21,548 nt of DNA from a virus. Position 1 is the stretch's first letter. Each line of letters starts with the position of its first letter. The stretch lies in IMG/VR virus record IMGVR_UViG_3300047564_001377, positions 1-21,548 of that record; one strand, 5' to 3'. A program made the translations under genes and the position numbers. Below, in pieces: positions 1-6,921 of this stretch. The notes under the pieces were generated by a model that had not been told where the DNA came from, made no database searches, and worked only from the letters and a program-made list of their open reading frames with translations.

Positions 1-29
1 ATATTATAGCAGATTTTATTATACTATGA
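1..29 (+). CDS. 3' end of an upstream gene (partial)
   Basis: The frame beginning at base 3 reads IIADFIIL and then TGA at 27-29. The TGA overlaps the ATG at 26 in an ATGA junction, a common layout for adjacent phage genes. Only eight residues are visible, so no function can be given. The frame beginning at base 2 is also open to the window edge and is continuous with the next ORF, so this fragment could instead be chance. Confidence 0.35.
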
Positions 30-127
30 GAACATTAATCTACTACGCACTATTTAAGTGCTTACTAACTTATTTGGTTATAAAGCATAAATTACGTAAA
101 TTTGTAACGTTTTGTTTTAATTGTTAG
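26..127 (+). CDS. Possible 33-residue basic, hydrophobic protein
   Basis: Translation from ATG 26 gives a 33-residue product with a short hydrophobic middle (residues 3-19) and basic residues around 20-25. The start overlaps a TGA of an upstream frame (ATGA at 26-29), which favours translational coupling and is the main support for it being real. The same frame is open back to base 2, so it may instead be the C-terminus of a longer protein. A promoter-like site (74-104) lies inside its 3' half, which is unusual but tolerable at a transcription-unit boundary. No family is recognised. Confidence 0.3.
   Translation: MRTLIYYALFKCLLTYLVIKHKLRKFVTFCFNC
74..104 (+). promoter_or_regulatory. Bacteroidota-type promoter for the packaging operon
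   Basis: TTG at 74-76 (within TTTGG) is followed after 20 bases by TAAATTTG at 97-104, a perfect match to the Bacteroidota -7 consensus TAnnTTTG. A start of transcription around 109-111 would give a leader of roughly 105 bases before the gene at 215. The -7 box overlaps the palindrome TTACGTAA (92-99). The 13 bases TTACGTAAATTTG (92-104) recur exactly in the promoter before the protease gene at 4900-4912. Confidence 0.6.
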
Positions 128-129
128 TA

Positions 130-193
130 TATTAGGTGGTTGCATTTCGTTCTTTTCGCATAGTTTTAAATTCTTACACCGCGCCACCTAGTA
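130..193 (+). promoter_or_regulatory. Structured 5' leader: 11-bp stem
   Basis: Bases 130-140 can pair with 183-193 in an 11-bp stem containing two G-U pairs; its core is TAGGTGG (133-139) with CCACCTA (184-190). The loop is 42 bases. No T-run follows, so it does not look like an intrinsic terminator. It falls between the predicted transcription start (about 110) and the first codon at 215, where it could affect translation or RNA stability. No known riboswitch family is recognised. Confidence 0.35.
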
Positions 194-214
194 ACTACCC
201 TAAACCTATAAATC

Positions 215-394
215 ATGAAATACTTACTTTTTCCTATACTTTACATAATCTGGACTTTAGACCGTTTATTTTGTGCCCTATTGCCACACACCGAACACCC
301 TAAATTTAAAGATTTTTTTCCTAGTTGGAATATAGTTAAATTTGCGTTGGTAAGAGTATTAATTTTAATTTTGTTGGTATGGATTTTCATTTAG
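215..394 (+). CDS. Small membrane protein, 59 residues
   Basis: The product has a hydrophobic N-terminal segment (about residues 4-23), a short polar loop containing HTEHPKFKDFF (25-35) and a strongly hydrophobic C-terminal segment (about 42-59), so it probably crosses the membrane twice. It is the first gene after the promoter at 74-104 and its leader. Its last 16 bases overlap the start of the ParB-like gene, which suggests coupled translation. Size and topology would fit a holin-like or membrane-anchoring protein, but no family is recognised and its place before the packaging genes is not typical for lysis. The reading frame and overlap are seen directly; function is unknown. Confidence 0.6.
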   Translation: MKYLLFPILYIIWTLDRLFCALLPHTEHPKFKDFFPSWNIVKFALVRVLILILLVWIFI

Positions 395-978
395 TAGATA
401 TAAAAACGGTTAAGAATAACCCGAACAATCCGAGAATAATTAAGGATGATAAATTTTTAAAACTTGTAAACTCAATTAAAGAGTTTCCGAAAATGCTTGA
501 AATTCGACCAATAGTTGTAAACGCTGATATGATTGTATTGGGTGGAAATATGCGTTTAAAAGCTTGTATTGAAGCTGGATTAAAACAAGTGCCGATAATT
601 AAAGCGGACGACCTTACAGAGGATGAACAAAGGCAGTTTATAATCAAAGATAATGTTAGCGGTGGAGAGTGGGACTGGGAAATGTTATCGAATGAATGGG
701 ATGTTGAGCAGTTGGAAGATTGGGGATTGGATTTACCAGGATTTGATATTGATGCAGATGAGTTAGGCGATGATTTTACTTTGCCAGATGGAGATAAAGC
801 ACCTTTTCAACAAATGACTTTTACACTTGCAGACGAGCAAGCGGAACAAATACAAAACGCAATAGCAGATATTAAACTAACAGAGGAATATAAATACAGC
901 GAAACAATGGGCAACGAAAATTCAAATGGCAACGCACTTTATTTAATAATAATGCAATGGGCAGAGCAAAGGAAATAA
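379..978 (+). CDS. ParB-like N-terminal domain protein
   Basis: Residues 1 to about 90 resemble the ParB/sulfiredoxin-fold domain: NNPNNPR at 13-19, then RPIVVN (43-48) and the GGNMRLKA stretch (55-62), which corresponds to the conserved nucleotide-binding G-x-x-R region. Acidic residues dominate about 100-140 and the C-terminus is uncharacterised. Phage proteins with this domain often sit near terminase genes or methyltransferases; some bind or cut DNA and others bind nucleotides. This one has no fused methyltransferase and no helix-turn-helix that I can see, so it is not a partition protein in the plasmid sense. It overlaps the preceding small membrane protein gene by 16 bases and the Mom gene by 22. 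A role in DNA modification or in preparing DNA for packaging is inference from context. Confidence 0.8.
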   Translation: MDFHLVDIKTVKNNPNNPRIIKDDKFLKLVNSIKEFPKMLEIRPIVVNADMIVLGGNMRLKACIEAGLKQVPIIKADDLTEDEQRQFIIKDNVSGGEWDWEMLSNEWDVEQLEDWGLDLPGFDIDADELGDDFTLPDGDKAPFQQMTFTLADEQAEQIQNAIADIKLTEEYKYSETMGNENSNGNALYLIIMQWAEQRK

Positions 979-1703
979 TCGTTAAAGTAATACCGTCTAA
1001 AATTGCAAATGAGTTCGTAAAGAAACATCATTATAGTGGCAAGGTATGTAATACAAGTTCTTTGCATTTTGGTTGTTTTCTTGATAATAAGTTACACGGA
1101 GTTTTAAGTTATGGAAGTCCTTTAAATAAAAATGCAGTTATTGGATTGGTAGAAAATACAGGGTGGAATGAAATGTTAGAACTTAATAGAATGGCATTTG
1201 ATGACTATTTACCTAAATATTCAGAAAGTAGATGTATTGCAATTAGTGTTAAATTGATTAAAAAAAACGCTCCACAAATAAAATGGCTGTTAAGTTTTTC
1301 AAATGCTTGTGAGTGTGGAGATGGTACCATTTACAGGGCTAGTGGCTTTTCTTTAACAGGATTAAAAACTAATAAAAACAATTGGGTTTTGCCTAGTGGA
1401 AAGGTTGTTAATATATTAAATTTTTCAAATAAATATATGTTAGCAGAATTTAGAAATAAAGGATTAAGTCAAACAGACACACCACACACTAATGCAAGGA
1501 AATTAAACGCTGTTGTTCAAAAAGGGTTTCAATTACAATATATTTATTTAATAGATAAAACTTGCAAAATAACCGTTCCAATATTGCCATTTAGTAAAAT
1601 AGATGAAATGGGAGCAGGAATGTATAAGGGCAAAAAAATAACCATACAAGAGCGTAAGGTTATTAATGAGAGCGATATAATAGATTCGAACTTTACCTCT
1701 TAA
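957..1703 (+). CDS. mom: Mom-family DNA adenine modification protein
   Basis: This 248-residue protein resembles phage Mu Mom, a GNAT-fold enzyme that turns adenine in DNA into a carbamoylmethyl-type derivative and so protects it from restriction. Visible family features are HHYSGK (24-29), the core strand region from LHFGCF to VLSYG (36-53), ELNRMAFDD (75-83) and LLSFSNACECGDGTIYRASGF-type residues (111-131), which match the family's SFAD...G-x-IYxAxxF pattern. It starts inside the ParB-like gene (22-base overlap). Mu mom also starts within the upstream com gene, but no com homologue or obvious hairpin is seen here. Position just before the terminase genes suggests late expression, so that DNA is modified before packaging. 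The C-terminal part (about 160-248) is less recognisable. Confidence 0.8.
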   Translation: MGRAKEIIVKVIPSKIANEFVKKHHYSGKVCNTSSLHFGCFLDNKLHGVLSYGSPLNKNAVIGLVENTGWNEMLELNRMAFDDYLPKYSESRCIAISVKLIKKNAPQIKWLLSFSNACECGDGTIYRASGFSLTGLKTNKNNWVLPSGKVVNILNFSNKYMLAEFRNKGLSQTDTPHTNARKLNAVVQKGFQLQYIYLIDKTCKITVPILPFSKIDEMGAGMYKGKKITIQERKVINESDIIDSNFTS

Positions 1704-1777
1704 CTGGATTGTTAAGCGTGCAACCATTACACTAATATCGCATTTGATTTTACAAATATAATAAATTATTTTAAATA

Positions 1778-2152
1778 ATGGCATACGATAAGAAAAAAAT
1801 ACACGAACAGGCAAAGGAAGTAATTGTAAAACATAAGCTTTTTTTTATTGAGGATATTGTTGCTTTTTTACCATGTGATAAAACAACTTTTTATAGATTT
1901 TTCGATATTAATTCCAACGAATACAACGAGCTAAAAGAATTACTGGAAACAAACCGCACCGAATTAAAGGTGTCTATGAGGTCAAAATGGTACAAATCCA
2001 ATAGCCCAGCTTTGCAAATGGCTTTAATGAAGTTGATAGGAAACCAAGAAGAATTAAGGAGGTTGTCAATGCAACATATCGAACAAAAACAAACCAACAT
2101 TGATTTATCTGGGTTAACTACTGATGAAATTAAGAATTTGCTAAATGAATAA
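1778..2152 (+). CDS. terS: Terminase small subunit (candidate)
   Basis: A 124-residue, highly charged helical protein directly before the large terminase, which it overlaps by 8 bases. The N-terminal part (about 10-50) looks like a helix-turn-helix, with KTTFYRFF at 36-43 as the likely recognition helix. Residues about 55-105 are helical, as expected of the oligomerisation region, and the C-terminus (TTDEIKNLL) may contact the large subunit. The small subunit would recognise phage DNA and start packaging. The call rests on position, size and the DNA-binding pattern. The 74 bases before it hold no clear promoter, so it is probably read from the upstream operon. Confidence 0.75.
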   Translation: MAYDKKKIHEQAKEVIVKHKLFFIEDIVAFLPCDKTTFYRFFDINSNEYNELKELLETNRTELKVSMRSKWYKSNSPALQMALMKLIGNQEELRRLSMQHIEQKQTNIDLSGLTTDEIKNLLNE

Positions 2153-3485
2153 AAAAGAAGCAATAAAGGAACTATTAAGGGCGGAACTCTCAAGAAGAAA
2201 TTTTTGGGAGTTTTGTTTATTTTATGATGGGGAATTTTTCCAAAAACGAATATTTTTAAAGAAAGTTGCGGACGCTTTCCAATTAATAGAAGAGGGTAAG
2301 ATTAACAGCTTATCTGTATCAATGCCACCAAGAGCGGGTAAATCGTATATAACGACTTTGTTTAGCGCATGGAGTATTGGCAAAACACCGCAAGAAAGTA
2401 TAATGCGAAACACCTGTACAGCTACTTTATACCTTAAATTCAGTTACGATGTTAGAAATGTAGTAAAAACCGAAAAGTTTTCCAAAGTATTTCCAGATGT
2501 AAGATTGTCGGATGATAAGGCAAATCTTCAAGGTTGGAATACAAATTATAGTAAACAAGTGGGTTATTTCGGTGCTGGTGTTGGTGGTACAATTATCGGA
2601 TTTGGAGCTACTAAGTTAGCAATTACGGATGACTTGTATAGAGGTGTTGAAGATGCAATAAGTGATAATAGCAACGATAAGATTTTACAATGGAAAGAAG
2701 CAACCCACGATAGTAGATTAGAGCGTAATTGTAGCCGAATTGATATTGGAACACGTTGGAGTGTTAAGGATGTTATCGGTCGAAATATGGAAGAAAATAG
2801 GTACGATTTAAGTATTGTAATTCCAGCACTAGACAACAATGGTAAATCCTTTTGCGAGGACGTAATGAGCACCGAGCAATACGAGGAAATACGAAGCAGA
2901 ATAAACCCCGATATTTGGAGCGCGGAATACATGCAAGAGCCAGTCGATTTAAAAGGTAGGTTGTTTAGTGGTTTAAAAAAGGTGCAAACTATTGATAAAA
3001 CTAAAATAGAGGGCTATGTGGGCTATATTGACGTGAGCGACCAAGGTGCTGATTTTACAGCAATGGTTATTGGTGGAATAATCGGCAACCAAGTGTATAT
3101 TGTTGATTATGTATTTACCCAAGCAAACACCGATATAACACTTCCTTTATGTGCTGAAAAATTAAATCAATGGGGGGTAAAGTATTGTAGGGTAGAGAGT
3201 AACAACATGGGGGCAATGTTTAGCCGACAATTGCAGAAATTAACTAAAACGCAAATCTTACAGGTAAACAATACTACCAACAAGATTACAAGGATTATAA
3301 TGGAGAGTGCCTTTATTATTAACTCCTTTCATTTCTTAGAAATAAATAATATAAATTATCATCAATTTATAAGTAATGTAGAGAGCTTTAGCAAGGAGGG
3401 TAAAAATAAACACGACGATGCACCCGACTGTTTATCGGGTTTAGCAACGTTTATTCGTGGATTATTTCCTAGAAATTTTTTTTAA
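2145..3485 (+). CDS. terL: Terminase large subunit, ATPase/nuclease
   Basis: The packaging motor, 446 residues, a normal size. The N-terminal ATPase domain has Walker A MPPRAGKS (60-67) and Walker B KLAITDD (157-163). A coupling-type motif probably lies near IDIGTRW (199-205). The C-terminal RNase H-like nuclease shows YIDVSDQGADFTA (294-306, first metal ligand D296), RVESNN (349-354, E351) and KHDDAPD (422-428), the expected acidic residues of a two-metal nuclease. All key residues are present, so it looks functional. Its TAA stop (3483-3485) overlaps the stop of the portal gene, which reads toward it, in a shared TTAA. There is therefore no room for a terminator between the genes and convergent transcripts should overlap. 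Confidence 0.95.
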   Translation: MNKKEAIKELLRAELSRRNFWEFCLFYDGEFFQKRIFLKKVADAFQLIEEGKINSLSVSMPPRAGKSYITTLFSAWSIGKTPQESIMRNTCTATLYLKFSYDVRNVVKTEKFSKVFPDVRLSDDKANLQGWNTNYSKQVGYFGAGVGGTIIGFGATKLAITDDLYRGVEDAISDNSNDKILQWKEATHDSRLERNCSRIDIGTRWSVKDVIGRNMEENRYDLSIVIPALDNNGKSFCEDVMSTEQYEEIRSRINPDIWSAEYMQEPVDLKGRLFSGLKKVQTIDKTKIEGYVGYIDVSDQGADFTAMVIGGIIGNQVYIVDYVFTQANTDITLPLCAEKLNQWGVKYCRVESNNMGAMFSRQLQKLTKTQILQVNNTTNKITRIIMESAFIINSFHFLEINNINYHQFISNVESFSKEGKNKHDDAPDCLSGLATFIRGLFPRNFF

Positions 3486-4864
3486 ATTTGTTGAGGTGGT
3501 TTAACCTCTATACTTGATATAATTGCGCTCGATTGTTCCCTAGAAATACCAAACGATATAATTAATATTTCGATAGCAGATTGAGGGGTTAAAATGCCAC
3601 TTGAAACAGCACTTGCAACTTCAACCATAGAGGTAACTTGTGCACCATTTAAAGCCTGTACAACTCGTTCTTGTTCCTCTTTAACTGGATAGCCTAATTC
3701 TAATCGTGCCTCACTTGTATCGATTATTCCTTTTTCCACTAAACTAATTATTTCGGTTGATTTTGTATTCATATCATCCTGTAAAACCGCAATATGCGAA
3801 AAATCAGGCTTTAAATACAATCCTAAAGCGGTTAAACCTAACTGTTGGCTAATAGTTGCGTACATTTGTTCAGTTTCGGGAATAATAGTATCTTGATAAC
3901 CCATACGCATTGCTTGTTTTACTTCGTTACCATTTGCTAAAGTTCCACCATTTACATTACTGAATAAATTGTAACTTAATCCATAAGCATCACAAATTGC
4001 AATTTTATCTTCCGTTAATTCCTCGAACAACATTAAATCTTTAGTAGGGTATGACATAGGCGTCCAGCTAACATCCGCCTCAGTCATAACTAATTTATCC
4101 TTTGACCTCCTCAACCAATCTTGTCTTATTTCGTCTTTCTCTTCGGGTGTCATAGGTAACGAGCCACCCATATCCGATTTCTTACTTGATAAAATACCGA
4201 TTGCACCCATGTTTTCCAAAATAACATTACGTTTATTGTAGGTTGCCATGATATTGGATAAAGGGTATTTTAACGTATCAATCCTATTTATCGAATTGAT
4301 TAAATTAATACCGTCGGGGGTGTTCATGTACACCATATCTTGTAATTCGATTTTCTCCATTTTTTGGCTATCATACCAAAATTCAAAATTTTTAATCAAT
4401 CCCTCTTTGTCGATTTGGTTAAGAAATTTTCCTGTACCAACGATTTTAACCTGATTTGCTGGTAAAGGCATAATTAAATTACGAATATCAAAGCTTCTTT
4501 TCGGGCAGTAAGCAAATGAATTGTTAAATAAACCATCGTTTACAGCCAACGAGTAAACAACATCCGACCAGCTTTGTGTAGGGTTCGGATTATTGATTAA
4601 ATCCAACATCCAATGGCTCTCAATAATATTACCCTCTTTATCACAAAGTACAGGTTTGCCACTACTCATCATAATAGCACGTTTATTAATTACTGCCCTT
4701 AATTCGGGAATTGTAATGTATAAATCATATGGTTTATTTGTATCTACCCATTGTGGCTTAGTATTCCCCCAAAATTGGTTAGTTGTTCGTTGTATCATTT
4801 TCAACAAGTTATCATTCTTACCACTTGTTGCGCCAAAAACCGAAGTCCAAAAATTATTATTCAT
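3482..4864 (-). CDS. Portal protein, encoded on the minus strand
   Basis: A 460-residue protein of the HK97-type phage portal family, the dodecameric ring at the capsid vertex through which DNA enters and leaves. Typical features include PELRAVINKRAIMMSSGKP (53-71), a segment around NDGLFNNSFAYCPKRSF (108-124), the region with EELTEDKIAICDAYG (about 281-295), SNVNGGTLANGNEVKQA (302-318) and the C-terminal helical part. Gene order (terminase, portal, protease, capsid) is normal, but the orientation is not: every other gene here is on the plus strand. The ORF is intact, with an ATG at 4864-4862. Transcription must come from the 66 bases before the protease gene or beyond; no perfect -7 box is seen on that strand (nearest TAATTTTA, bases 4892-4885). 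Confidence 0.93.
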   Translation of the reverse strand: MNNNFWTSVFGATSGKNDNLLKMIQRTTNQFWGNTKPQWVDTNKPYDLYITIPELRAVINKRAIMMSSGKPVLCDKEGNIIESHWMLDLINNPNPTQSWSDVVYSLAVNDGLFNNSFAYCPKRSFDIRNLIMPLPANQVKIVGTGKFLNQIDKEGLIKNFEFWYDSQKMEKIELQDMVYMNTPDGINLINSINRIDTLKYPLSNIMATYNKRNVILENMGAIGILSSKKSDMGGSLPMTPEEKDEIRQDWLRRSKDKLVMTEADVSWTPMSYPTKDLMLFEELTEDKIAICDAYGLSYNLFSNVNGGTLANGNEVKQAMRMGYQDTIIPETEQMYATISQQLGLTALGLYLKPDFSHIAVLQDDMNTKSTEIISLVEKGIIDTSEARLELGYPVKEEQERVVQALNGAQVTSMVEVASAVSSGILTPQSAIEILIISFGISREQSSAIISSIEVKPPQQI

Positions 4865-4880
4865 ATTTTTTTTTAATGTT

Positions 4881-4912
4881 TTGGTAAAATTACGTATTTT
4901 TACGTAAATTTG
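4881..4912 (+). promoter_or_regulatory. Bacteroidota-type promoter for the capsid operon
   Basis: TTG at 4881-4883 (in TTTTGG) is followed after 21 bases by TAAATTTG (4905-4912), a perfect TAnnTTTG -7 box. Predicted transcription start is about 4917-4919, 12-14 bases before the protease ATG at 4931. A promoter is needed here, because the transcript of the inverted portal gene cannot serve the capsid genes. The 13 bases at 4900-4912 are identical to those at 92-104. Confidence 0.7.
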
Positions 4913-4926
4913 CGTATAAAACCGTA
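4893..4926. repeat. Four CGTA motifs with exact 10-bp spacing (putative operator)
   Basis: CGTA occurs at 4893-4896, 4903-4906, 4913-4916 and 4923-4926, one DNA helical turn apart, so all face the same side of the helix. The first two are within palindromes (TACGTA at 4891-4896, TTACGTAA at 4900-4907). The array covers the -7 box and predicted start of the capsid promoter and lies between the divergent portal and protease genes. This suggests a binding site for a regulator; which protein binds is unknown. Confidence 0.45.
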
Positions 4927-4930
4927 TTTA

Positions 4931-5665
4931 ATGAATAAAAATTTTACTCAATACAAGACTAAAAGCGTTACCGAGATTAAGGATTTATCTTTGGGTAAGC
5001 GCGAGGTTGCTATGTATTTAAGCAAATTCGGTGTGTTGGATAGTGATAATGATATTATTATAAAAGGTGCTTTTAAGCGTAGTTTAATGGATAGGGGTGT
5101 TGATAGTGCTAGTAACAGGAAGATAGCGTTTTTACGTTACCATGATTGGCAGCATCAAATTGGTAAATTTATTCGATTGGAAGAGGACGATTTAGGTTTA
5201 TTTGCAGTTGGTAAACTTTCAACATCAACAAAGGGCGAGGATGCTTTAAGAGATTATGAAGAGGGAATAATTAAAGAGCATTCAATAGGCTTCCAGTACA
5301 TGACCGATAATATCCGTAAGGTTGGCGACAATTTCGAGATATTCGAAGTTAAGTTATTCGAGGGTTCTGCGGTTACCTTTGGAGCTAATGAAGAAACGGA
5401 AGTATTAGCTATTGGGAAAAGTGAAAATAAAATCCAATTAGTAGAAAAATACGCAAAAGAAATTGAAATAGTCACAAAATCATTGATAAATGGTAAAGGC
5501 ACGGATGAACGTCTTTACAATTTGGAAATGAAGTTAAAATACTTAAATTCTCGATTAGTTGACCTTGCAATGATGCCGACAGTTACAAGTCCCAAAGCTG
5601 AAAGCCCCGAGCAAGTTAATGTAAAATCACAATTTAACTGGGACAAATTAAATAAATTAATGTAA
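4931..5665 (+). CDS. HK97-family prohead maturation protease
   Basis: A 244-residue protein whose first 160 residues match the phage prohead protease family (serine protease, herpesvirus-assemblin type fold). Candidate catalytic residues are H71 in FLRYHDW and S118 in EHSIGFQ, with the conserved LFEGSAVTFGAN (142-153) after them. The C-terminal 80 residues are charged and helical and may act as a scaffold, as no separate scaffold gene is seen. I chose the ATG at 4931: an in-frame TTG at 4910 lies inside the -7 box and upstream of the predicted transcription start. The protease would cut the N-terminal part of the capsid protein made from the next gene, 18 bases downstream. Confidence 0.9.
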   Translation: MNKNFTQYKTKSVTEIKDLSLGKREVAMYLSKFGVLDSDNDIIIKGAFKRSLMDRGVDSASNRKIAFLRYHDWQHQIGKFIRLEEDDLGLFAVGKLSTSTKGEDALRDYEEGIIKEHSIGFQYMTDNIRKVGDNFEIFEVKLFEGSAVTFGANEETEVLAIGKSENKIQLVEKYAKEIEIVTKSLINGKGTDERLYNLEMKLKYLNSRLVDLAMMPTVTSPKAESPEQVNVKSQFNWDKLNKLM

Positions 5666-5683
5666 ACTTAAAAATCAAAAACA

Positions 5684-6910
5684 ATGCAAGAAAATGAATT
5701 AACACCCGAGCAAGTGGTGGCAAAATTTGAAGCGAAAATAGGCGAAGCGACTAAAGGTTTAGTTGGTGCAGCTGAAATGGACGCTGTAAAATCGCAATTA
5801 TTAGCGGTTAAAGAATTATCTGAAAAAAACAGCGGTTCGCATGAATTAAAAGCAAAAATGGTAGAACTTGAAAGTTCTGTTTTGGCTTTAAAAGAAGTTG
5901 CTAAAAATGCACCGCAAAGGGCAAAAACTTTAGCAGGGATTTTATCCGAAAAATCGGCTGAAATTAAGGAAGCGTTAAAATCAAACAAAAAGTTTGAAAT
6001 CGCTATTAAAGCGCAACAAGACCCAGCGGATATTGGTACACGTACCGATTACGCTACTTTCTTACCGAACACAGTGTTTAAACCTGTAAGAGCTACAAGG
6101 ATTATCGATTTATTCCGTCGTGTTCCTGTTTCAACAGAGTATGTGAAATATCGTGAAGAAGATACAGTTACTAGAGATGCTAAAGTAGTTGTGGCTTGTG
6201 CTACTTCAACAAGTAACACGAAAAAAACGTGGGTTACTAGAACTGTTCAAATCCAAAAAATCCGCGATTTCGTTGATGTATGTTTGGATATGATTGATGA
6301 TTACGCGTTCGTAGCTTCAGAAGTTGAGCAATTGGTTAACCAATCGGTTAAATTAAAAGAAGATAGCGAAATTTTGTTAGGTTCGGGTAATATTTTATCA
6401 ATTGATGCTATTGCGTCCGAGTTTGACCCTGCAAACGTTTTAGCTCCTTATACTGGTGCATTTCAAAGTGCAACTTTAGCCGAGTTAACTGCTGCAATGA
6501 AAGCGCAAATTTACACTTTTGGACAAGAAAACAGTTGGAATGCTGATACTATTGTAATGAACTATAACGATTACGTTAAATTCATGCACCAAAAAAACAG
6601 CGAGGGCGACTATTTATTACCTAATTTCGTTATGAGCGGTGACGGAATTTTAAACGGTATGCGTATCGTAACACATCCGTCAGTAGGAGCTAACACTTTA
6701 TACGTGTTTGATAGTACAAAAGGCGAGATTTTGGACAGACAAGGAGCTACTTTAGAAATGTCTTACGAAAACAACGATAATTTCGAGCACGAAATTGTAA
6801 CGTTAAAAGTAGTTGAAAGATTACAGTTCCATGTGGCGCAAATAAACCAAGATGCTTTTATGAAGTGTACGGATATTGCACAAGCGTTAACTGATATTAC
6901 AGCTATTTAA
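5684..6910 (+). CDS. Major capsid protein, HK97 fold
   Basis: The 408-residue shell protein. Residues 1 to about 105 are charged and helical with many Ala, Glu and Lys, like the delta domain that the prohead protease removes. From about 117 (GTRTDYATFLPN) the sequence has the pattern of HK97-type capsid proteins: RRVPVSTEYVKYREE in the E-loop region (145-159), a long helix around 190-225, and a C-terminal domain containing NADTIVMNYNDYVKFM (286-301) and GMRIVTHPSVGANTLYVFD (324-342). Cleavage probably falls near residue 100-115, but the exact site cannot be read from sequence alone. A hairpin terminator 204 bases after the gene suggests that it is made in excess over the genes that follow. 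Confidence 0.92.
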   Translation: MQENELTPEQVVAKFEAKIGEATKGLVGAAEMDAVKSQLLAVKELSEKNSGSHELKAKMVELESSVLALKEVAKNAPQRAKTLAGILSEKSAEIKEALKSNKKFEIAIKAQQDPADIGTRTDYATFLPNTVFKPVRATRIIDLFRRVPVSTEYVKYREEDTVTRDAKVVVACATSTSNTKKTWVTRTVQIQKIRDFVDVCLDMIDDYAFVASEVEQLVNQSVKLKEDSEILLGSGNILSIDAIASEFDPANVLAPYTGAFQSATLAELTAAMKAQIYTFGQENSWNADTIVMNYNDYVKFMHQKNSEGDYLLPNFVMSGDGILNGMRIVTHPSVGANTLYVFDSTKGEILDRQGATLEMSYENNDNFEHEIVTLKVVERLQFHVAQINQDAFMKCTDIAQALTDITAI

Positions 6911-6921
6911 TCAATTAAGCC

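Noticed and set aside
1699-1716. Inverted repeat CTTAAC/GTTAAG at the stop of the Mom gene
   Set aside because: Only 6 bp, mostly A-T, without a T-run; too weak to call a terminator.
1753-1760. Minus-strand TATATTTG before the small terminase gene
   Set aside because: No matching TTG element upstream on that strand, and transcription would run antisense into the Mom gene.
3422-3440. ACCCGA/TCGGGT hairpin near the end of the large terminase gene
   Set aside because: It encodes the conserved nuclease motif region and is followed by only three T bases; chance pairing in coding sequence is more likely than a terminator.
3483-3490. TAAATTTG at the terminase stop, a -7 match on the plus strand
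   Set aside because: No TTG lies about 20 bases upstream, and it would only drive RNA antisense to the portal gene; in A/T-rich sequence such matches are expected.
4593-4907. 104-residue plus-strand ORF opposite the portal gene start
   Set aside because: It is antisense to a clear portal protein and shows no protein-like pattern; it also runs into the divergent control region.
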